A model generated the notes under the pieces. The model did not search any database. It was given only the letters and a program-made list of their open reading frames with translations, and was not told the origin of the DNA. The translations under genes and the position numbers were made by a program. A DNA stretch of 64,000 nt from Sphingobacteriales bacterium 44-61 (lineage in GTDB: Bacteria; Bacteroidota; Bacteroidia; Chitinophagales; Chitinophagaceae): assembly GCA_001898405.1 (NCBI GenBank), contig MKTW01000001.1, positions 124,001-188,000 on the forward strand. Reading direction: 5' to 3'. Of this stretch, positions 1 to 8,130 are shown one piece after another (positions within the stretch are counted from its first letter, which is position 1; every line of letters starts with the position of its first letter).

Positions 1-1
1 C

Positions 2-994
2 CTGATGGGTGCAGATGCCATTGATAAAACAGGCAATCCCCTGCCGGATGAAACGATCGAAGTTTGCCTCAACAGCGACGCGATCCTTTTCGGCGCCATC
101 GGCCACCCCAAATATGACAATGACCCCACTGCCAAAGTGAGACCGGAACAGGGGTTATTGAAACTGCGTAAATCATTGCAGCTGTTTGCCAATATCCGTC
201 CTGTAACAACTTACCCGGCCCTTCAGCATCTCTCCCCGTTAAAAGCAAAAAACCTGGAGAATGTTGATTTCGTGATCTACCGTGAGCTCACCGGCGGTAT
301 TTATTTTGGTAAGAAAGAGATCAGTGCAGACGGCAACCAGGCTTCTGACGATTGTGTGTATTCCGTAAATGAGATCGAACGCATCGCACACCTGGCTTTC
401 CAGGCTGCACAAAAAAGAAGAAAGAAACTGACACTGGTAGATAAAGCCAATGTACTGGAAACATCCAGGCTCTGGCGAAAAGTTGTAAAAGAGATCGCTG
501 ATCAATACAGTGATGTGGAACTGGATTTTCTTTTTGTTGACAACGCGGCCATGCAGATCATTCTAAATCCCAAACAGTTTGATGTGGTACTCACAGAAAA
601 TATGTTTGGCGATATCATCAGCGATGAAGCCAGTGTGATCAGCGGTTCACTGGGACTGCTTCCTTCTGCTTCCATCGGCAGTGGCTCTGCATTGTTTGAA
701 CCCATTCATGGCTCTTATCCGCAGGCAGCAGGAAAAGATATTGCAAACCCATTGGGTTCTATCCTTTCTGCAGCCATGCTGCTCGATCATTTCGGATTGG
801 CAGAAGAAGCAGGCCTGGTAAGGGAAGCGGTGAACTGGACTTTGCAAAACGGATTTGTAACCAAGGATATTGACCCGGTCAACTTCTACTTCACTTCCAC
901 ATTGGGAGAGCTGATCAGTGATTATGTAAGTGGTAAAATACCCGGATCTGTGAAGCAGGAAAATATCGAAGCAAGGAAGTCGACCATTATCTAA
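2..994 (+). CDS. leuB: 3-isopropylmalate dehydrogenase, 5' truncated by window edge
   Basis: Oxidises and decarboxylates 3-isopropylmalate in leucine biosynthesis, in the cytoplasm. The frame is open to the window edge and the first in-frame ATG (position 5) lies inside the conserved region (GADAIDKTGNPLPDE), so the true start and roughly the first 40-50 residues lie upstream. Visible family motifs are RPEQGLLKLRK, the substrate-contact stretch YRELTGGIYFGKK, the metal-binding segment ENMFGDIISDEAS and the NAD-binding FEPIHGSYPQAAGKDIANP. It sits 150 nt before the ilv leader and is probably the last gene of a leu cluster upstream. Identification is firm; only the start is missing. Confidence 0.95.
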   Translation: MMGADAIDKTGNPLPDETIEVCLNSDAILFGAIGHPKYDNDPTAKVRPEQGLLKLRKSLQLFANIRPVTTYPALQHLSPLKAKNLENVDFVIYRELTGGIYFGKKEISADGNQASDDCVYSVNEIERIAHLAFQAAQKRRKKLTLVDKANVLETSRLWRKVVKEIADQYSDVELDFLFVDNAAMQIILNPKQFDVVLTENMFGDIISDEASVISGSLGLLPSASIGSGSALFEPIHGSYPQAAGKDIANPLGSILSAAMLLDHFGLAEEAGLVREAVNWTLQNGFVTKDIDPVNFYFTSTLGELISDYVSGKIPGSVKQENIEARKSTII

Positions 995-1002
995 AGTCAA
1001 AA

Positions 1003-1090
1003 TTCAAAACTAAAAATTCAAAAATCTCTAAATGGAAAGCGGTTATGGGTCCTGGATTTTTAATTTTCGAATTTTTGCTTTTTAATTTTT
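1003..1090. repeat. A/T-rich imperfect inverted repeat after leuB
   Basis: Between leuB and the ilv leader lies a run of AAAATTCAAAA-type sequence (about 1003-1025) and its imperfect complement (about 1059-1090), enclosing a G/C-richer loop. The right part is T-rich, so it could act as a weak terminator for leuB. This reading is inference; the sequence shows only the A/T-rich dyad. Confidence 0.4.
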
Positions 1091-1120
1091 AGGAAAGCTC
1101 TTTTTTTAAAGTGAGGGGTG

Positions 1121-1129
1121 TATATTTAC
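1121..1129 (+). promoter_or_regulatory. candidate -7 element of the ilv leader promoter
   Basis: TATATTTAC resembles the Bacteroidota -7 consensus TAnnTTTG with one mismatch at the end and lies 16 nt upstream of the leader-peptide ATG. No convincing -33 TTTG is present at the expected spacing, only a T-rich tract. Tentative. Confidence 0.35.
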
Positions 1130-1145
1130 ACAATAGACACCCTTC

Positions 1146-1250
1146 ATGTTGAACAACAGAATACATAGCATCATCTCAGCGATTACCGTGATTATTATTG
1201 TGGTGGTGATTATTATTCCTGCAACGCCTGGAGGTGGACATTGTATGTAA
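1146..1250 (+). CDS. Ile/Val-rich leader peptide of the ilv attenuator
   Basis: A 34-codon open frame starts at ATG 1146 and ends at TAA 1248-1250, just ahead of a rho-independent terminator. Residues 13-24 read ITVIIIVVVIII: eleven of twelve consecutive codons are Ile or Val (1182-1217), followed by PATPGGGHCM. Such a run of regulatory codons in front of a terminator and a biosynthetic operon is the hallmark of ribosome-mediated attenuation, as in enteric ilv leaders (family knowledge). There is no comparable Leu run, which suggests sensing of Ile-tRNA and Val-tRNA rather than Leu-tRNA. The codons for PGGG supply the antiterminator strand. It is not a functional protein in its own right. Confidence 0.85.
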   Translation: MLNNRIHSIISAITVIIIVVVIIIPATPGGGHCM

Positions 1251-1281
1251 GAATCGAAAAACGAAATACGAACCCGCCTCC
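1230..1281 (+). promoter_or_regulatory. predicted antiterminator pairing of the ilv attenuator
   Basis: GGAGGTGG at 1230-1237, inside the leader-peptide frame just after the Ile/Val codons, can pair with CCGCCTCC at 1274-1281, the left arm of the terminator, giving 8 bp with one G-U. A ribosome stalled on the Ile/Val codons would leave 1230-1237 free, allow this pairing and break the terminator. A ribosome that reaches the stop codon at 1248-1250 would cover it, and the terminator would form. The complementarity is seen directly; the mechanism is inferred from classical attenuators. Confidence 0.7.
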
Positions 1282-1299
1282 TTCGAGGCGGGTTTTTTT
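1271..1299 (+). terminator. ilv attenuator rho-independent terminator
   Basis: A perfect 10-bp stem, AACCCGCCTC (1271-1280) and GAGGCGGGTT (1285-1294), closes a CTTC tetraloop and runs into seven T (1293-1299). It lies between the leader-peptide stop and the ilvE ATG at 1324, so read-through is required to express the ilv operon. Confidence 0.9.
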
Positions 1300-1323
1300 A
1301 TACCTGTATCTAAAAAAACAACC

Positions 1324-2244
1324 ATGGCTTCTTATTATAATGAACATACCGTGCTTTGGCTGAATGGAGAGATCGTAAAAGCTTCAGAAGCGAAAATGGA
1401 CCTGTACAGCCAGTCGCTTCACTATGGCTATTCTGTATTTGAAGGGATCCGTTCATACAGGAATATCAACGGTGAAACAAAGATCTTCAAAGCAAAAGAA
1501 CATTATGAACGGCTCGAGCAATCAGCCCGTTTGATGAATATGCCTTATAAATGGTCTGTAGAAGAATTAACAGCAGCCAATTACGAGGTATTGAAAAGAA
1601 ACAATATCCAGGATGCTTATATCCGCCCTGTAGTATATGCTCCTGCCAACATGAGTTTTGCCAAAAACAACGAATCCTTTATTGCCATCCAGGCCTGGGA
1701 AATGCAGCCATTTCTTGGAGACAAATTGTTGCGGATAAAAACATCATCCTATCAACGCCCCAATCCCAAAGGTTTTAATATACAGGCGAAAGCTGGTGGG
1801 CATTATGTAAACTCCATCCTCGCCAGCCAGGAAGCAAAAGCAGCAGGCTATGATGAAGCATTGCTTACTGATCTGAATGGTTATGTAGCAGAAGGGCCCG
1901 GCGCAAATGTGTTTTATGAAAAAGACGGCTGCCTCTTCACTCCTTCGCTTGGCAATATCTTACCAGGCATCACCCGCGCAACTGTACTGGAATTATGTAA
2001 AGAATTGAACGTCCCCGTGAAAGAAACACTTTTTTCATTGGATGAAATGAAAGAGGCCGATGCAGCTTTCTTCTGTGGCACAGCCGCTGAAGTGATCGGA
2101 TGGGAAAGCCTTGACGATATCAAATTCAAAAAAGACTGGAACAGTTCATTAAGCAAGCAGATACAAACTGCTTACAAAGAACGCGTGACAGAAAAGCCCC
2201 TCACCAAACAAAAACAAAAAAGCCCAAAGGAAGCAGTGGCTTAA
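1324..2244 (+). CDS. ilvE: branched-chain amino acid aminotransferase
   Basis: A fold-type IV PLP enzyme that transfers the amino group of glutamate to the keto acids of Ile, Val and Leu. The PLP lysine is K156 in QAKAGGHYVNS; the cofactor-phosphate segments GYVAEGPGANVF and LPGITRATVLE follow. Length is 306 aa, normal for the family. The ATG at 1324 was chosen because a longer frame open to a GTG at 1234 would run through the attenuator terminator. It is the first structural gene after the attenuator, 33 nt before ilvD. The Lys-rich tail (about residues 290-303) is a poorly conserved extension. Confidence 0.95.
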   Translation: MASYYNEHTVLWLNGEIVKASEAKMDLYSQSLHYGYSVFEGIRSYRNINGETKIFKAKEHYERLEQSARLMNMPYKWSVEELTAANYEVLKRNNIQDAYIRPVVYAPANMSFAKNNESFIAIQAWEMQPFLGDKLLRIKTSSYQRPNPKGFNIQAKAGGHYVNSILASQEAKAAGYDEALLTDLNGYVAEGPGANVFYEKDGCLFTPSLGNILPGITRATVLELCKELNVPVKETLFSLDEMKEADAAFFCGTAAEVIGWESLDDIKFKKDWNSSLSKQIQTAYKERVTEKPLTKQKQKSPKEAVA

Positions 2245-2277
2245 TAAAGAACTATTCAACGATACATTGACGATACT

Positions 2278-3960
2278 ATGGCAGAATTAAACAAATACTC
2301 AAAAGTTTTAACACAGGATGCAACACAACCAGCCGCACAGGCAATGTACTATGCGATCGGTTTTAAAGAAGAAGATTTTCAGAAAGCGCAGGTAGGCATC
2401 GCCAGCATGGGCTGGGATGGTAATCCCTGCAATATGCACCTGAACGACCTGTCTGATAATATCCGTAAAAGTGTGAATGAAACAGAAGGTCTGTTAGGTC
2501 TTCGCTTTTACACCATCGGCGTAAGTGACGGCATCAGTATGGGTACCGATGGTATGCGCTACAGCCTCGTTAGCCGCGATGTGATCGCCGACAGCATTGA
2601 GACCAATGCCGGCGCTCAATACTATGATGCACTGATCACCGTACCCGGCTGCGATAAGAATATGCCCGGCTCCATCATGGCAATGGGACGTTTAAACCGT
2701 CCGTCTATCATGCTGTATGGCGGCACCATTGCACCTGGTCATTACAAAGGAGAAGACCTGAACATCGTAAGCGCTTTTGAAGCATTGGGACAAAAGATAG
2801 CAGGCAACCTGGATGAGACCGATTTTAAAGGCATCGTACAACATGCCTGCCCTGGTGCCGGAGCCTGCGGCGGAATGTACACAGCCAACACCATGGCCAG
2901 TGCTATCGAGGCTTTGGGAATGAGCCTGCCTTACTCTTCATCCAACCCGGCTTTAAGTGCCGACAAGCAAAAAGAATGTGCATCAGTAGGCAAAGCCATC
3001 AGGCTGCTGCTTGAAAAAGATATCAAGCCGCGTGATATCATGACGCGCAAAGCATTTGAGAATGCGATCACTGTTGTAACCGTATTAGGCGGCAGCACCA
3101 ATGCAGTATTGCATCTTATTGCCATAGCCAAAAGTGTTGACGTGGCATTGACACCTGACGATTTCCAGGCTATCAGCAACCGCGTGCCGGTACTGGCTGA
3201 TTTCAAACCCAGCGGAAAATACCTGATGCAGGACCTGCACCAGCATGGTGGTGTGCCTGCCGTGATGAAATATTTACTGAGCAAGGGTCTGCTGCATGGC
3301 GATTGCCTGACTGCAACCGGTAAAACTGTTGCCGAAAATTTAGCCGACGCCCCTGATCTCGATTTCTCCAAACAACAGATCATTCAACCGCTGGAAGAGC
3401 CACTGAAAGCAACAGGTCATTTACAGATCCTCTACGGCAATCTTGCGGAAAAGGGAAGTGTGGCAAAGATCAGCGGTAAGGAAGGTGAACGCTTTGAAGG
3501 AACAGCCCGTGTGTTTGATGGGGAAAAAGATCTGATCGCAGGTATTTCCTCTGGTAAAGTGCATGCAGGTGATGTAGTAGTGATCCGCTATATCGGTCCG
3601 CGCGGTGCACCCGGCATGCCGGAAATGCTTAAACCGACCGGCGCTATCATTGGTGCAGGGCTGGGAAAATCAGTGGCACTGATCACCGATGGAAGGTTCA
3701 GTGGCGGCACACACGGATTTGTAGTAGGCCATATCACGCCTGAAGCGTTTGACGGCGGATTGATCGCATTGGTAAATGATAATGATCTCATCGAGATCGA
3801 TGCAGTAAAGAATACGATCACGCTGAAAGTAAGTGAAGAAGAAATTGCCCGCAGAAGAGCTGCCTGGAAAAAACCAGCGCTGAAAGCTACCAAGGGCGTT
3901 TTGTATAAATATGCAGTAAGTGTAAAAGATGCCAGCGAAGGGTGTGTAACTGATCAATAA
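2278..3960 (+). CDS. ilvD: dihydroxy-acid dehydratase
   Basis: Dehydrates 2,3-dihydroxy acids to the keto acids of Val and Ile, using an Fe-S cluster and Mg. Cluster cysteines are visible as C51 ([10 protein letters not shown]), C125 (PGCDKNMPG) and C197 ([13 protein letters not shown]); K127 in the same PGCDK motif corresponds to the carbamylated Mg-ligand lysine of the family. The C-terminal swivelling domain carries [12 protein letters not shown] and [15 protein letters not shown]. Length is 560 aa, as expected. It sits between ilvE and ilvB in the same orientation with short gaps, consistent with one transcript. Confidence 0.97.
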   Translation: MAELNKYSKVLTQDATQPAAQAMYYAIGFKEEDFQKAQVGIASMGWDGNPCNMHLNDLSDNIRKSVNETEGLLGLRFYTIGVSDGISMGTDGMRYSLVSRDVIADSIETNAGAQYYDALITVPGCDKNMPGSIMAMGRLNRPSIMLYGGTIAPGHYKGEDLNIVSAFEALGQKIAGNLDETDFKGIVQHACPGAGACGGMYTANTMASAIEALGMSLPYSSSNPALSADKQKECASVGKAIRLLLEKDIKPRDIMTRKAFENAITVVTVLGGSTNAVLHLIAIAKSVDVALTPDDFQAISNRVPVLADFKPSGKYLMQDLHQHGGVPAVMKYLLSKGLLHGDCLTATGKTVAENLADAPDLDFSKQQIIQPLEEPLKATGHLQILYGNLAEKGSVAKISGKEGERFEGTARVFDGEKDLIAGISSGKVHAGDVVVIRYIGPRGAPGMPEMLKPTGAIIGAGLGKSVALITDGRFSGGTHGFVVGHITPEAFDGGLIALVNDNDLIEIDAVKNTITLKVSEEEIARRRAAWKKPALKATKGVLYKYAVSVKDASEGCVTDQ

Positions 3961-3994
3961 CTCATAATTAATTGAAGAATATTCAAACAGTTTT

Positions 3995-5743
3995 ATGGAA
4001 ACATTGGAATTAAAGCAACAAGCAGACACCAAATCAAAAGCAAGGTCAATCTCCGGCAGTGAAGCAGTGCTGGAAGCATTTCTTGAAGAAGGTGTGGATA
4101 CTATTTTTGGTTATCCCGGTGGCGCTATCATGCCCATCTATGATGCTTTGTATGATTATAATGAGAAGCTCAAGCATATATTGGTGCGTCATGAGCAAGG
4201 CGCTATTCATGCTGCACAAGGCTATGCACGCGCTTCGGGTGATGTGGGTGTGGTGTTTGCCACCAGTGGCCCCGGTGCTACCAATCTCGTGACGGGTTTG
4301 GCAGATGCCATGATCGATTCCACTCCTGTAGTATGTATCACCGGACAGGTGTTTGCGCACTTGCTGGGAACAGATGCTTTCCAGGAAACTGATGTGATCA
4401 ATATCACTACGCCTGTTACCAAATGGAATTTCCAGGTAACGGACGCTACTGAGATCCCTTCAGTACTGGCCAAGGCATTTTATATCGCAAGAAGCGGGAG
4501 GCCGGGACCTGTACTGATCGATATTACCAAGAATGCCCAGCTGCAGCAATTCAATTATGAAGGATATAAAAAATGCGAGCATATCCGCAGCTATCGCCCC
4601 AAGCCAATCGTTCGCAAGGAATACATAGCTGAAGCGGCCAAGTTGATCAATGCAGCAGAAAAACCCTTCGTGATCTTTGGCCAGGGCATTATTCTCGGCA
4701 ATGCAGAGAAAGAATTTAAAAATTTTATCGAGAAATCCGGTATTCCTGCTGCATGGACCATCATGGGCATGAGCGCCCTGCCTACTGATCACCCCCTGGG
4801 TGTAGGCATGCTGGGCATGCATGGCAACTATGGCCCCAATGTGCTCACCAATGAGTGCGATGTACTGATCGCAGTAGGCATGCGCTTCGATGACCGCGTT
4901 ACCGGTCGCCTCGACAAATACGCCAAGCAGGCTAAAGTTGTTCATCTCGATATCGATCCGGCAGAGATTGACAAGAATGTAAAAGCAACCGTTCCTGTTT
5001 GGGGAGATTGCAAGGAAACACTGCCATTGTTAACAGAACTGATCGAGCAAAAAGTATATCCTTCCTGGATACAACGCTTCAAAGAATTTCAGCAAAAAGA
5101 AGAAGATAAAGTCATCAAAGATGAACTGAACCCAAGCACCGATATTCTCACCATGGGTGAAGTGATCAAAGAATTGAATGCACTTACAAAAGGTGATGCC
5201 ATCATTGTAACAGATGTGGGTCAGCACCAGATGGTCACCTGCCGCTATGCAAAGTTCAATCATAGCAGAAGCAATATCACCAGCGGCGGCCTCGGCACTA
5301 TGGGCTTTGCATTGCCCGCAGCAATCGGAGCAGCTTATGGTGATCCGAAAAGAAAAACAGTAGCTGTTATCGGCGATGGTGGCTTTCAAATGACCTTACA
5401 GGAACTCGGCACCATCATGCAATTCAAACCGGATGTAAAGATCCTGATCCTGAATAACCAGTTCCTCGGCATGGTAAGGCAATGGCAACAGCTCTTCCAT
5501 GAAAAAAGATACTCTTTCGTGGACATCACCAGCCCTGATTTTGTGCAGGTGGCAAAAGGGTTTGGTATTCCGGGAAAGAGCATTACAAAACGCGAAGACC
5601 TCGTAAGCTCATTGAAGGAAATGCTGGACCATAAAGGAAGCTTCTTGCTGGAAGTTATGGTAGGAAAAGAGAACAATGTGTTCCCGATGGTGCCGCAGGG
5701 ACGGGGTGTGGCGGAGATCGTGCTTTCCCGCGAGGAAGTCTGA
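3995..5743 (+). CDS. ilvB: acetolactate synthase, large (catalytic) subunit
   Basis: Thiamine-diphosphate enzyme that makes acetolactate or acetohydroxybutyrate, the first common step to Val, Leu and Ile. The catalytic glutamate is E67 in VRHEQGAIHAAQGYARASG. The C-terminal ThDP/Mg motif starts with GDGGFQM near residue 460 and closes with NNQFLGMVRQWQQ; the central FAD-type domain has the GMLGMHGNYGPN segment. Length 582 aa is typical. The gene follows ilvD by 34 nt and precedes its regulatory subunit by 108 nt. Confidence 0.97.
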   Translation: METLELKQQADTKSKARSISGSEAVLEAFLEEGVDTIFGYPGGAIMPIYDALYDYNEKLKHILVRHEQGAIHAAQGYARASGDVGVVFATSGPGATNLVTGLADAMIDSTPVVCITGQVFAHLLGTDAFQETDVINITTPVTKWNFQVTDATEIPSVLAKAFYIARSGRPGPVLIDITKNAQLQQFNYEGYKKCEHIRSYRPKPIVRKEYIAEAAKLINAAEKPFVIFGQGIILGNAEKEFKNFIEKSGIPAAWTIMGMSALPTDHPLGVGMLGMHGNYGPNVLTNECDVLIAVGMRFDDRVTGRLDKYAKQAKVVHLDIDPAEIDKNVKATVPVWGDCKETLPLLTELIEQKVYPSWIQRFKEFQQKEEDKVIKDELNPSTDILTMGEVIKELNALTKGDAIIVTDVGQHQMVTCRYAKFNHSRSNITSGGLGTMGFALPAAIGAAYGDPKRKTVAVIGDGGFQMTLQELGTIMQFKPDVKILILNNQFLGMVRQWQQLFHEKRYSFVDITSPDFVQVAKGFGIPGKSITKREDLVSSLKEMLDHKGSFLLEVMVGKENNVFPMVPQGRGVAEIVLSREEV

Positions 5744-5851
5744 TAAACGCGAATGGTGCGAATAAGTTGGACAGAAGGGGATCCAGCGTTGATGGTGCAA
5801 ATGAAGCGAATGGTTTACAAAGTTTGAAGTTGAATTAAAATATGAAATGTT
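5744..5851 (+). other. ilvB-ilvN spacer, no gene seen
   Basis: This 108-nt gap is the longest within the ilv operon. It contains a loosely repeated GCGAATGGTGCGAA / GTGCAAATGAAGCGAATGG stretch but no terminator-like hairpin. An ATG at 5842 opens only four codons in another frame before a stop and is not considered a gene. Confidence 0.5.
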
Positions 5852-6442
5852 ATGCTTAAGCAGGAATATACAATAACGGTTTATACAGAAAATCAGATTG
5901 GTTTGCTGAACCGGATCGCGATTATTTTTTCCAGGAGAAAGATCAATGTAGAGAGCTTGAACACATCCCCTTCTGAAGTGGATAGCGTTCATCGCTTTAC
6001 GATCGTGATCAATGAAACGGAGGATGTGGTAAGAAAACTCTGCCGCCAGATAGAAAAGCAGGTGGAAGTATTGAAGGCTTATTACAACACCAACGAAGAG
6101 ATCGTGTGGCAGGAGCTGGCTTTGTATAAAGTGCCTACCGATATTATCGCGGCAGAAGTGAAAGTGGAACGTTTGCTCCGGGAGCATGGCGCCAAAGCAG
6201 TAGTGATCCGTAAGGACTATACTGTTTTTGAAGTGGCCGGCCATCGCGAAGAAACGGACAACCTGATCAAAGTGCTGGAGCCATTTGGGTTGATAGAGTT
6301 TGTCAGGAGTGCCAGGGTGGCTATCATAAAAGACAGTGATGGCTTCCATGAAAAGCTGAAAGAATTTGAATACAGGGAGCCGGGAGAAAATGCAGCGGAG
6401 AACGAGTATCTGAATGAGAATGAGAAGGTTTTTTCAATGTAA
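5852..6442 (+). CDS. ilvN: acetolactate synthase, small (regulatory) subunit
   Basis: Regulatory partner of IlvB that confers valine feedback inhibition and stimulates catalysis. An N-terminal ACT domain is visible at residues 5-75 (ITVYTENQIGLLNRIAIIFS, then NVESLNTSPSE), followed by the small-subunit C-terminal domain from about residue 85. The 196-aa length is slightly above the roughly 160-180 of proteobacterial forms because of an acidic tail (EPGENAAENEYLNENEK). The stop codon overlaps the start of the DinB-like gene by one base (TAATG), implying translational coupling. The symbol ilvH would be equally acceptable. Confidence 0.95.
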   Translation: MLKQEYTITVYTENQIGLLNRIAIIFSRRKINVESLNTSPSEVDSVHRFTIVINETEDVVRKLCRQIEKQVEVLKAYYNTNEEIVWQELALYKVPTDIIAAEVKVERLLREHGAKAVVIRKDYTVFEVAGHREETDNLIKVLEPFGLIEFVRSARVAIIKDSDGFHEKLKEFEYREPGENAAENEYLNENEKVFSM

Positions 6443-6933
6443 TGGATCAGGGACAGGATAAGTATATGAACAATACGTTTGATATCATCAGAACAACAAG
6501 GAGTAATTTTTTAAGATTGGTGGATGGGCTCTCTGAAGAACAATTGAATCATGTGCCTGCCGGCTTTAACAACAACATTGCATGGAACCTGGCTCATATC
6601 CTGGTTGTTCAGCAAACGCTTTGTTACGTGAGGATGGGGTTTGAGAGTCAAATACCCCAACAGGATATGAAAAGATTTGGCAAAGGCAGCAGACCGGATC
6701 AATGGATCGGTAAAGAAGAAATAGCTCTTTTTAAATCGCAGGTGATGGAACAGATAGCTCAACTGGAAAAAGATTTCCGGTCAGGTTTCTTTGAAGAACG
6801 GGAATATGAAAAACTGCTTACCAGTTACGGGCTGACCGTTGATAGCCTGGAATACGCTATCAGCTATCTCGCTACCCATGATGCCCTTCATTATGGATAT
6901 GTGCTGGCTTTAAAGAGAGCAATAGAACAGTAA
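6442..6933 (+). CDS. DinB-like metal-binding four-helix protein in the ilv operon
   Basis: Belongs by pattern to the DinB/YfiT-like superfamily: a four-helix bundle of 163 aa with a three-histidine metal site visible as H52 (NLAHIL), H146 and H150 (THDALHYG). Superfamily members include thiol-dependent S-transferases and damage-inducible proteins; the substrate here is unknown. Its start overlaps the ilvN stop (TAATG), and it ends 45 nt before ilvC, so it is embedded in the branched-chain operon. An internal ATG at 6466 is an alternative start. No branched-chain function follows from the sequence; co-transcription is the only hint. Confidence 0.8.
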   Translation: MDQGQDKYMNNTFDIIRTTRSNFLRLVDGLSEEQLNHVPAGFNNNIAWNLAHILVVQQTLCYVRMGFESQIPQQDMKRFGKGSRPDQWIGKEEIALFKSQVMEQIAQLEKDFRSGFFEEREYEKLLTSYGLTVDSLEYAISYLATHDALHYGYVLALKRAIEQ

Positions 6934-6978
6934 AAGACTAAACGCTTATAATTTTTAAACTTTTAAACAACAATACAA

Positions 6979-8106
6979 ATGGCAAAACTAAATTTCGGCG
7001 GCGTTGAGGAAAACGTTGTGACCCGTGAAGAATTTCCTTTAAGCAAAGCGCAGGAAGCTTTAAAGAATGAAACAATTGCAGTAATTGGTTATGGCGTACA
7101 GGGCCCCGGCCAGGCGCTGAACCAGAAAGATAACGGTATCAACGTGATTATAGGTCAACGTAAAAATTCCAAGACATGGGATAAAGCCGTACGTGATGGA
7201 TTTGTACCCGGTGAAACGTTGTTTGAAATCGAAGAAGCCCTGCAAAAAGGCACTATCATCTGCTATTTGCTGAGCGATGCTGCACAGATCGCTTTATGGC
7301 CAACAGTAAAAAAACATCTTACTCCTGGCAAAGCCCTTTATTTCTCCCATGGCTTTGGCATTACGTTCAATGAGCAAACCGGCATCGTACCTCCAAAAGA
7401 TGTGGATGTATTCCTGGTCGCTCCCAAAGGCTCCGGTACATCACTGAGAAGGATGTTCCTGCAAGGCCGTGGCCTGAACAGTTCTTATGCTATTTACCAG
7501 GATGCAACCGGTAAAGCATTTGAGCGCGTAATAGCTCTTGGTATTGCCGTAGGAAGCGGTTATCTCTTTGAAACAGATTTCAAGAAAGAAGTATACTCTG
7601 ATCTTACCGGCGAAAGAGGAACATTGATGGGCGCCATCCAGGGCATCTTTGCTGCACAATACCAGGTATTGCGCGATAAAGGACATACTCCCAGCGAAGC
7701 ATTCAATGAAACAGTGGAAGAACTGACCCAATCACTGATGCCATTGGTGGCAGAAAATGGTATGGACTGGATGTATGCCAACTGCTCTACCACTGCACAA
7801 CGCGGTGCGCTGGATTGGTGGAAGAAGTTCAGGGATGCAACGGCTCCTGTGTTCAAAGAGCTGTATGAAAGCGTCGCAGCAGGTAAAGAATCACAACGTT
7901 CCATCGATTCCAACTCACAACCTGATTACCGCGAGAAACTGGACGCAGAACTGAAAGAACTGCGTGAAAGCGAACTCTGGCAGGCTGGTAAAACAGTAAG
8001 AAGCCTGAGACCTGAAAATCAAAAAACAGAAGAAGCTCCGCTGAATGATCCATCTACTAAAGATGTGTTCAGGCAGCAGGCGCTGAAAGCTGAATCTGTA
8101 GGCTAA
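6979..8106 (+). CDS. ilvC: ketol-acid reductoisomerase, Bacteroidota type
   Basis: NADPH-dependent isomeroreductase acting after acetolactate synthase. The Rossmann loop is IGYGVQGPGQA, with GQRKNSKTW as the NADPH-phosphate-binding loop. The knotted C-terminal domain has LLSDAAQ, VAPKGSGTSLRRMFLQGRG, YSDLTGERGTLMGA and NCSTTAQRGALDW. From memory these motifs look closer to the plant enzyme than to the short class I bacterial enzyme, yet the protein is only 375 aa, well below the roughly 490-aa class II length. This is a known Bacteroidota form. The tail after residue 340 (RPENQKTEEAPLNDP) is variable. Confidence 0.95.
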   Translation: MAKLNFGGVEENVVTREEFPLSKAQEALKNETIAVIGYGVQGPGQALNQKDNGINVIIGQRKNSKTWDKAVRDGFVPGETLFEIEEALQKGTIICYLLSDAAQIALWPTVKKHLTPGKALYFSHGFGITFNEQTGIVPPKDVDVFLVAPKGSGTSLRRMFLQGRGLNSSYAIYQDATGKAFERVIALGIAVGSGYLFETDFKKEVYSDLTGERGTLMGAIQGIFAAQYQVLRDKGHTPSEAFNETVEELTQSLMPLVAENGMDWMYANCSTTAQRGALDWWKKFRDATAPVFKELYESVAAGKESQRSIDSNSQPDYREKLDAELKELRESELWQAGKTVRSLRPENQKTEEAPLNDPSTKDVFRQQALKAESVG

Positions 8107-8130
8107 ACAGCGAAAAGAAACAAGAAGGAT

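Noticed and set aside
1234-1323. N-terminal extension of ilvE from GTG at 1234
   Set aside because: It would run through the terminator hairpin and overlaps the leader-peptide stop. The conserved aminotransferase sequence starts at ATG 1324.
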